From Thiopontia sp964415865 (lineage in GTDB: Bacteria; Pseudomonadota; Gammaproteobacteria; GCF-002020875), in NCBI GenBank assembly GCA_964415865.1, contig CAYQBY010000029.1, forward strand, positions 1 to 18,941: a stretch of 18,941 nt of DNA. Reading direction: 5' to 3'. The position numbers were made by a program, and so were the translations under genes. Within the stretch, counting starts at the first letter, position 1. Each line of letters opens with the position of its first letter. Positions 13,596 to 18,941 of the stretch are shown in pieces. The notes below the pieces were generated by a model. It made no database searches. It worked only from the letters and a program-made list of their open reading frames with translations, and was not told the DNA's origin.

Positions 13596-14876
13596 CTACA
13601 GAGTAGCCAGAACCTTGCGAGCTGCGTCAATGGTTGTCTGCAGATCGGCATCAGTATGGGCGGCAGAGACAAAGCCTGCTTCAAAGGCTGATGGAGCAAG
13701 ATATACTCCTTCATCAAGCATGCCATGGAAGAATTTACCAAAGCGCTCACTGTCACACGCCATGACCTGATCGAAGTTCTCGATTTTATACTCTTCGGTA
13801 AAGAAGAGGCCAAACATGCCACCGATACGGTTGCACTGCATTGGAATGCCGCTCTCTGCTGCTGCAGCCATAATCCCATCGGTCAAAGTCTTTACCTTCT
13901 CTTCCAGATCAGCAAAAAAGTTGGGAGCAGAGATTAGCTCAAGAGTCTTCATTCCTGCCGCCATGGCCAGAGGGTTACCAGATAGTGTTCCGGCCTGATA
14001 TACAGGACCAAGTGGAGCCAGATGCTCCATAATCTCGCGTTTACCTCCAAATGCGCCAACCGGCATTCCACCACCAATAACCTTGCCCAGAGTGGTCAGG
14101 TCAGGGGTAATGCCGAGCTTGCCCTGGGCTCCACCAAGACTGACTCTGAATCCGGTCATGACCTCATCCAGAATCAATACTGTTCCATACTCATCACAGA
14201 CCTCACGAAGTCCTTCCAGGAATCCGGCAACAGGAGGTACACAGTTCATATTTCCAGCAACAGGCTCTACGATGATACAGGCAATCTCATTGCCAACCTC
14301 AGCAAAGAGCTCACGTACCTGCTCAATATTGTTGTAGCTCAGGGTCAGGGTGTGTTCAGCAAGTGAAGCAGGAACACCAGGGGATGTTGGTACACCTAGT
14401 GTTAATGCACCTGACCCAGCCTTTACCAGTAGAGAGTCAGCATGGCCATGGTAGCAACCCTCAAATTTCAGAATCTTGTCCCGGCCTGTATAGCCACGAG
14501 CGAGTCGGATTGCGCTCATGGTCGCCTCGGTACCTGAGCTGACCATACGCACCATCTCAATTGATGGCACAAGCTCTTTCACCTTTTCAGCCATCTGGGT
14601 TTCAATCTCTGTAGGAGCCCCAAAGCTCAGACCATTCGCCGCACCATCCTGTACCACCTTCACAACCTCAGGGTGCGCATGCCCCAGAATCATTGGTCCC
14701 CATGACCCAACATAATCAACATAACGGTTGCCATCCTCGTCATGGATATAGGCTCCCTCAGCCTTCTGGATGTAGACGGGGTCTCCACCAACACCTCTAA
14801 ATGCACGAACAGGGGAATTTACTCCACCAGGAATATGTTGCTGGGCCTCTTCAAAAAGGTCATGTGAACGGGTCAT
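13596..14876 (-). CDS. hemL: Glutamate-1-semialdehyde 2,1-aminomutase HemL
   Basis: HemL converts glutamate-1-semialdehyde to 5-aminolevulinate, the precursor of haem and other tetrapyrroles including cobalamin, using PLP. The 426-residue length equals that of E. coli HemL. The PLP lysine is K265 in TTLGKVIGGGMPVGAFGG, and the cofactor aspartate lies in VLILDEVMTGFR. The N-terminus SHDLFEEAQQHIPGGVNSPV is typical. I start at ATG 14876, with AGGAAG about nine bases upstream. The frame extends to 14972, but the extra 32 residues overlap thiE and do not look like HemL. It sits between thiE (37 bases upstream) and the PGPGW gene. Confidence 0.98.
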   Translation of the reverse strand: MTRSHDLFEEAQQHIPGGVNSPVRAFRGVGGDPVYIQKAEGAYIHDEDGNRYVDYVGSWGPMILGHAHPEVVKVVQDGAANGLSFGAPTEIETQMAEKVKELVPSIEMVRMVSSGTEATMSAIRLARGYTGRDKILKFEGCYHGHADSLLVKAGSGALTLGVPTSPGVPASLAEHTLTLSYNNIEQVRELFAEVGNEIACIIVEPVAGNMNCVPPVAGFLEGLREVCDEYGTVLILDEVMTGFRVSLGGAQGKLGITPDLTTLGKVIGGGMPVGAFGGKREIMEHLAPLGPVYQAGTLSGNPLAMAAGMKTLELISAPNFFADLEEKVKTLTDGIMAAAAESGIPMQCNRIGGMFGLFFTEEYKIENFDQVMACDSERFGKFFHGMLDEGVYLAPSAFEAGFVSAAHTDADLQTTIDAARKVLATL

Positions 14877-14913
14877 AACTCTATACTCTTCCTTGTATCT
14901 ATTTTTCTTGAAT

Positions 14914-15543
14914 CTATTCTGTAGCAAACAGTTCGGCAATATCCTGGGCAGCTTTCTGGATATTTGTAGCACCTAAAACAGCATTGATTACAGCAAGCAT
15001 ATCTGCCCCTGCATCAATCAGTGATTTGCCATTACTGCTGTCTACTCCTCCAATTGCGACGATCGGTAGCTGCAACTCTGCTCTGGCCTGCGTCAGCACC
15101 TCAGTTGTTGCATGAACTGCATCTGGTTTGGTCCGTGAGGGGAAGAACCTGCCAAAGGCTATATAGTCAGCCCCCTGTTCCACAGCCATCCGTGCGCGAT
15201 CGAGCGAATTGTAGCAGGAGACTCCAATAATAGCCTCATTTCCCAGTAATTTTCGTGCCTCTTCTATTGAGCCATCATCACCCCCAAGATGGACACCATC
15301 AGCACCTGACTCTTTTGCCAGGTTGGTGTCATCATTAACGATAAGTGGAATACCGAGGGGGCGGCAGAGAGTGATAAGGTCAGATATCTCCCAGAGCTTA
15401 CGTTCTTTGTTTGCATGCTTATTTCTGTATTGAACAATACGGGCGCCTCCCTGGATTGCCTCAGCTACAGCGGGAACCAGGCCAGGTTTGTCTGTAAGGT
15501 CACGGTCGGTGATTAAGTAGAGGCCGGATAGCTTATTTTTCAT
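14914..15543 (-). CDS. thiE: Thiamine-phosphate synthase ThiE
   Basis: ThiE couples hydroxymethylpyrimidine diphosphate with thiazole phosphate to give thiamine phosphate. The 209-residue protein has the TIM-barrel pattern of the family: GLYLITDRDL near the start, IVQYRNK, LIVNDD, GADGVHLGGDD (82-92), IGVSCYN, ADYIAFGRFFPSRTKP and IVAIGGV. The pyrophosphate-binding residues in these loops are present. It starts only four bases after the thiD stop, with no strong ribosome binding site, so coupling to thiD is likely. ThiD makes its pyrimidine substrate. Confidence 0.97.
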   Translation of the reverse strand: MKNKLSGLYLITDRDLTDKPGLVPAVAEAIQGGARIVQYRNKHANKERKLWEISDLITLCRPLGIPLIVNDDTNLAKESGADGVHLGGDDGSIEEARKLLGNEAIIGVSCYNSLDRARMAVEQGADYIAFGRFFPSRTKPDAVHATTEVLTQARAELQLPIVAIGGVDSSNGKSLIDAGADMLAVINAVLGATNIQKAAQDIAELFATE

Positions 15544-15547
15544 TTAT

Positions 15548-16336
15548 CTATTTACCAAAAAAACGGTTTGGGAAGTGTTGACCACTACCCGGGTGAAAAC
15601 TGTTGTCCAGACTTCTCCAGGTAAATCCCAGTCCACGGGCAACTGCATCATCAATACTATTTCCCATGGCTATATCTACAGCAATAGCTGATGCCAAAGT
15701 GCATCCGGAGCCGTGGTAATTGTCAGGAAGTCTGGGATATTGAAAATGCTCCTTTATTCCGTTTCTATTCATCAATAGATGGTAAACATTGCCAGGTTTC
15801 TCATCAGCTGCAGGGTCATCAGTTCCTGTAATCAGTAGATGTTCACACCCCATAGAGATTAGCTCAGCACCACTGGCCTGCAGAGTGTCTCCATCAGGGG
15901 CCAACTGCATAAGCTCCTTGCGATTTGGGGTTGCAATAGTGGCCAATGGAATCAAAAGAGTTGAGATAGCCTCGGCCACACCATCAGTTGAGAGATCACC
16001 GCCCCCACCGCCCGCCATAACAGGGTCAAGAACAACTGGTATATCAGTATGCTCGGTTAATAGAGTATGAATTGCCTCACAGATCTCTATGGAGCCAACC
16101 ATGCCGATCTTTATTGCCTGAACCGGCATATCATCCAGCAATAGTCGAGCCTGTTGAATAAACATATCCAGAGGGGTTGGCTCGATAGCTTTGACAGAGT
16201 GGCTGTCCTGGGCTGTCAGTGCGGTTATGACAGTTGCGGCATGACCACCAAGTACCCCAATGGTCTCAATATCGGCCTGAATCCCGGCGCCACCAGTTGG
16301 ATCGTGACCACCAAATACCAATACTGTCGGCTTCAT
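15548..16336 (-). CDS. thiD: Hydroxymethylpyrimidine/phosphomethylpyrimidine kinase ThiD
   Basis: ThiD phosphorylates hydroxymethylpyrimidine and its phosphate to the diphosphate used by ThiE. The 262-residue ribokinase-fold protein shows GGHDPTGGAGIQADIETI at its start, the motif VLDPVMAGGGGG and the anion-hole sequence HGSGCTLASAIA. Some ThiD-like kinases also phosphorylate pyridoxal or pyridoxine, which may matter because it overlaps the PLP-binding protein gene yggS by four bases (ATGA). I saw no TPP riboswitch ahead of the operon. The substrate assignment rests on family and the neighbouring thiE. Confidence 0.95.
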   Translation of the reverse strand: MKPTVLVFGGHDPTGGAGIQADIETIGVLGGHAATVITALTAQDSHSVKAIEPTPLDMFIQQARLLLDDMPVQAIKIGMVGSIEICEAIHTLLTEHTDIPVVLDPVMAGGGGGDLSTDGVAEAISTLLIPLATIATPNRKELMQLAPDGDTLQASGAELISMGCEHLLITGTDDPAADEKPGNVYHLLMNRNGIKEHFQYPRLPDNYHGSGCTLASAIAVDIAMGNSIDDAVARGLGFTWRSLDNSFHPGSGQHFPNRFFGK

Positions 16337-17013
16337 GGTCGGACACCAAATATATCAGTACCAATACGTACCATAGTTGCTCCCTCAGCAATTGCAGCCT
16401 CCATATCTCCGGACATACCCATTGAGAGGGTATCAAGAGAGAGACCATCCTTGTTGAGTTGCATCATTGCATCATGGAGCTGACGAAATGGTATGCGTTG
16501 TTGATCCAGATTACTGGATGGTGCAGGCAAGGTCATTAATCCACGTAATCTGATACCTGGTAACCTATTAATCTCTTTTGCTAGATCAGGGAGCTCACTG
16601 AATGAGATACCAGATTTGCTCTCCTCACCACTGCTGTTAACCTGGATACAGATATTTATGGGCTCCTTATCAGAAGGTCTCTGTTCTCCAAGCCTGCGTG
16701 CAATCTTCAGGCGATCTACCCCATGCACCCAGTCGAAATTTTCAGCTATCGTCTTGGTTTTGTTGGATTGAATGGCACCGATGAAGTGCCAGATAATACC
16801 GTCAAGCGGCAGCGCATCGATCTTCTCCAGAGCATCCTGCAGATAGTTCTCTCCAAAATTACGTTGTCCGGCATCGTAGGCATCCTGCACCATAGCAGCA
16901 GGCTTTGTCTTGCTGACAGCAAGCAGCTGTACAGAGCGGGGGTCGCGCCCAAACTGTTTTGCAGCACCATCAATTCTCTGGTGGATTTGGGTAAGTTGAT
17001 CCTTAATGGCCAT
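16333..17013 (-). CDS. yggS: PLP homeostasis protein YggS/PLPBP
   Basis: PLPBP binds pyridoxal phosphate on a lysine without known enzyme activity and keeps free PLP in balance. The 226-residue protein has the PLP lysine K35 in LAVSKTKP. It also has FGENYLQDA, WHFIGAIQSNK, the stretch GLMTLPAP and the C-terminal MGMSGDMEAAIAEGATMVRIGT that holds the phosphate. Length and motifs are normal. It is the first gene of the leftward run and overlaps thiD by four bases. A TATACT box on the minus strand (17025-17020) lies only six bases before the ATG, so its message may have almost no leader. Confidence 0.96.
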   Translation of the reverse strand: MAIKDQLTQIHQRIDGAAKQFGRDPRSVQLLAVSKTKPAAMVQDAYDAGQRNFGENYLQDALEKIDALPLDGIIWHFIGAIQSNKTKTIAENFDWVHGVDRLKIARRLGEQRPSDKEPINICIQVNSSGEESKSGISFSELPDLAKEINRLPGIRLRGLMTLPAPSSNLDQQRIPFRQLHDAMMQLNKDGLSLDTLSMGMSGDMEAAIAEGATMVRIGTDIFGVRP

Positions 17014-17055
17014 CTACGGAGTATAACGTGGCGTATCTGGTTTTTCAGATTCCAC

Positions 17056-17061
17056 TATAAT
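17056..17061 (+). promoter_or_regulatory. Candidate -10 box (TATAAT) for recQ
   Basis: A perfect TATAAT lies 31 bases before the recQ GTG in the yggS-recQ divergent gap. No convincing -35 box is found 16-18 bases upstream. Transcription would start near 17068, giving a short leader. The opposite-strand TATACT at 17020-17025 could serve yggS. Confidence 0.35.
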
Positions 17062-17092
17062 TGCGGGCTCAGTAAATTACAGGCCTCAGCTC

Positions 17093-18907
17093 GTGGACAA
17101 AACCCCAAAAGAGATTCTTCAGACCGTATTTGGCTATAGTGAATTTCGTCCTCACCAGGAAGAGATTATCAGTGATGTTCTTTCACGGAATGATGCTTTT
17201 GTGCTGATGCCAACCGGAGGAGGGAAGTCGCTCTGCTACCAGATTCCAGCACTGATATTTCCTGGCACAGCTATCGTGATCTCCCCGCTTATCTCCTTGA
17301 TGAAAGATCAGGTGGATGCGCTGGAGGCAAATGGCGTAGAGGCCGCATACTACAACTCATCACTAAATGAGGCAGATTCACGCCAGACCCTGGCCCGTTT
17401 TCATGCAGGTGAGCTTGATCTTTTGTACGTGGCACCAGAACGAATTATGTCGTCCGGTTTTCTGGCAAGAATAAAAGAGGTGGATGTCTCCCTGTTTGCA
17501 GTTGATGAATCACACTGTGTCTCACAATGGGGCCATGATTTCAGGCCGGAATATGTCCAGTTGGGAGACCTGCGTGAACAGTTTCCAGAGATTCCAATGG
17601 TTGCTCTTACTGCGACAGCAGATCCCCAGACTCGCAAGGATATTATCCACCGTCTTCGACTGAAAGATCCAAAGGTTCACGTAACCGGTTTTGATCGGCC
17701 CAATATTCGTTACAGCGCATTGGAGAAGAGCAAACCATTTGATCAGCTCAAGGCGTTTCTGAGTCGTGTAGATGGTAGCAGGGGAATTGTCTATGCGCTG
17801 AGTAGAAAAAGGGTAGAAGAGGTCGCAGACAAACTACAGCTGGCAGGTTTTCGTGCGCTTCCTTACCATGCTGGACTTCCTGCAGCCAGAAGGCAAGAGG
17901 CCCATGAAAAGTTCATGAGGGATGAGGTTGATGTAGTGGTTGCAACGGTAGCCTTCGGAATGGGTATAGACAAGCCAGATGTCCGTTTTGTGGTCCACTA
18001 TGATCTACCAAAAAACATCGAGGGATACTATCAGGAGACCGGACGTGCAGGGCGTGACGGCCTACCTGCAGAGGCGCTGCTACTATTTGGCGCACAGGAT
18101 ATGGTAATGGCCAGACGTCTGGTAGAAAACAGCCAGAATGAGGAGCAGAAAAGGATAGAGACTCACAAGCTAAACAGCATGATTGCCTTTGCAGAGACGC
18201 TTACCTGTAGACGCAGGGTGTTGCTCAACTATTTTGGGGAAGAGCTAGGTAAAGATTGTGGTAACTGTGATGTGTGTTCAGATCCACCAGAGTGTTACGA
18301 CGCTACCGTAGATGCACAGAAAGCCCTCTCTTGTGTATATCGTGTGGGCCAGAGATATGGAATGCGACACGTGGTTGATGTACTGCGAGGCATGGATAAC
18401 GAGCGTATTAGAACTCTTCATCATAATGAGCTCACTACCTACGGCATTGGTGGTGACCGTACTGATGCAGAGTGGACAAGTCTATTTCGGCAGCTTATCC
18501 ACCGAGGCTACCTTATTCAGGATATAGCCAACTACTCCGTACTTAAACTTACAGAAGATGCCAGATCAATTTTGAAAGGGGAGAAGAAACTAGAGTTGGC
18601 TAAACCAAGGCTCAAGGAGAAGAGCAAGAAGAGGAAAAAACTGGCAGTGGCAGTTGAGGGCAGAGATGAGCTGCTGTTTGAGCTATTAAAAGGCCTGCGC
18701 AAGGATCTGTCAGATCAAGAGGGGATAGCGCCATTTATGGTCTTTGGAGATGCAACCCTGACCCAGATTGCTATACACCTTCCAAAAAATAGAGGGGAGT
18801 TCCTTGAGATCAATGGGGTAGGTGAGAAAAAGATGGAGAAGTACGGAGAGACATTTCTCAGCGAGATCGCTGATTACATGGAATCCAAGTCTGCAGTTCT
18901 GAATTAA
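17093..18907 (+). CDS. recQ: ATP-dependent DNA helicase RecQ
   Basis: RecQ unwinds DNA 3' to 5' in RecF-pathway repair and in restarting stalled forks. The 604-residue protein (E. coli: 609) has Walker A MPTGGGKSLCYQIP with K45, motif II as DESH (138-141) followed by CVSQWGHDFRPEY, motif III TATA and motif VI QETGRAGRDG (314-323). The RQC zinc site is formed by C372, C389, C392 and C395 (CGNCDVC). The HRDC domain lies at about 523-600 and ends with VGEKKMEKYGE. The DESH box replaces the DEAH of E. coli, an ordinary variation. The GTG start has only a weak ribosome binding site, but no better start fits before motif I. It is complete, and diverges from yggS. Confidence 0.97.
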   Translation: MDKTPKEILQTVFGYSEFRPHQEEIISDVLSRNDAFVLMPTGGGKSLCYQIPALIFPGTAIVISPLISLMKDQVDALEANGVEAAYYNSSLNEADSRQTLARFHAGELDLLYVAPERIMSSGFLARIKEVDVSLFAVDESHCVSQWGHDFRPEYVQLGDLREQFPEIPMVALTATADPQTRKDIIHRLRLKDPKVHVTGFDRPNIRYSALEKSKPFDQLKAFLSRVDGSRGIVYALSRKRVEEVADKLQLAGFRALPYHAGLPAARRQEAHEKFMRDEVDVVVATVAFGMGIDKPDVRFVVHYDLPKNIEGYYQETGRAGRDGLPAEALLLFGAQDMVMARRLVENSQNEEQKRIETHKLNSMIAFAETLTCRRRVLLNYFGEELGKDCGNCDVCSDPPECYDATVDAQKALSCVYRVGQRYGMRHVVDVLRGMDNERIRTLHHNELTTYGIGGDRTDAEWTSLFRQLIHRGYLIQDIANYSVLKLTEDARSILKGEKKLELAKPRLKEKSKKRKKLAVAVEGRDELLFELLKGLRKDLSDQEGIAPFMVFGDATLTQIAIHLPKNRGEFLEINGVGEKKMEKYGETFLSEIADYMESKSAVLN

Positions 18908-18941
18908 TGGCCGTTTGTTTGTGAAGGGTAGAAAACGACCC

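Noticed and set aside
17014..17092. TPP riboswitch ahead of the yggS-thiD-thiE operon
   Set aside because: The 79-base gap is shared with recQ and contains no recognisable THI-box core.
1..18941. CRISPR arrays, insertion sequences, tRNA or rRNA genes
   Set aside because: I found no regularly spaced direct repeats, transposase-like frames or tRNA cloverleaf patterns by eye.

Overview
The window reads as chromosomal DNA of a gammaproteobacterium. MetH (1227 aa), HemL (426 aa), Mpl, UbiX, PLPBP/YggS, ThiE, ThiD and RecQ all look gammaproteobacterial by residue pattern and length. I cannot name the species. The sequence falls into two parts: an AT-rich accessory stretch (1 to about 3110) and a gene-dense core stretch (about 3160 to 18941) of more even base composition.

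Accessory stretch. Bases 1-2068 look like the tail of an integron cassette array. Two attC recombination sites can be folded by eye (1308-1424 and 2009-2068). Each has R''/R' ends, paired L''/L' arms and an unpaired C in the L'' arm. A third attC appears to end at bases 3-9. They delimit one cassette with a self-inhibited Fic protein encoded on the minus strand and one cassette with a toxin-first RelE/HigB-HigA pair. The HigBA pair has its own promoter, and a palindromic operator overlaps the toxin start codon. To the right, with no recognisable attC, follow a HipB-like regulator with no hipA and a BrnT-BrnA toxin-antitoxin pair. Four consecutive modules of toxin or antitoxin type therefore abut the core genome. 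No integrase gene is in the window; by attC orientation it would lie to the left, if present.

Core stretch. A DUF3024 gene precedes metH (cobalamin-dependent methionine synthase) and a YchJ-type protein with SEC-C motifs at both ends. These converge on znuA-znuC-znuB, a zinc-type ABC importer transcribed leftward. Divergent from znuA are mpl (murein peptide recycling) and ubiX (prenyl-FMN synthesis), overlapping by 4 bases. Facing them is a leftward six-gene run: yggS, thiD, thiE, hemL, a small PGPGW-type membrane protein and a membrane-anchored S49 peptidase. It combines PLP homeostasis, thiamine synthesis, a PLP-dependent tetrapyrrole enzyme and envelope proteolysis. recQ diverges from yggS and is complete at the right edge.

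Most core genes overlap or lie within a few bases of each other, and I saw no convincing intrinsic terminators. I saw no tRNA, rRNA, CRISPR array, insertion sequence or recognisable riboswitch. All calls rest on reading motifs by eye; no database search was run.
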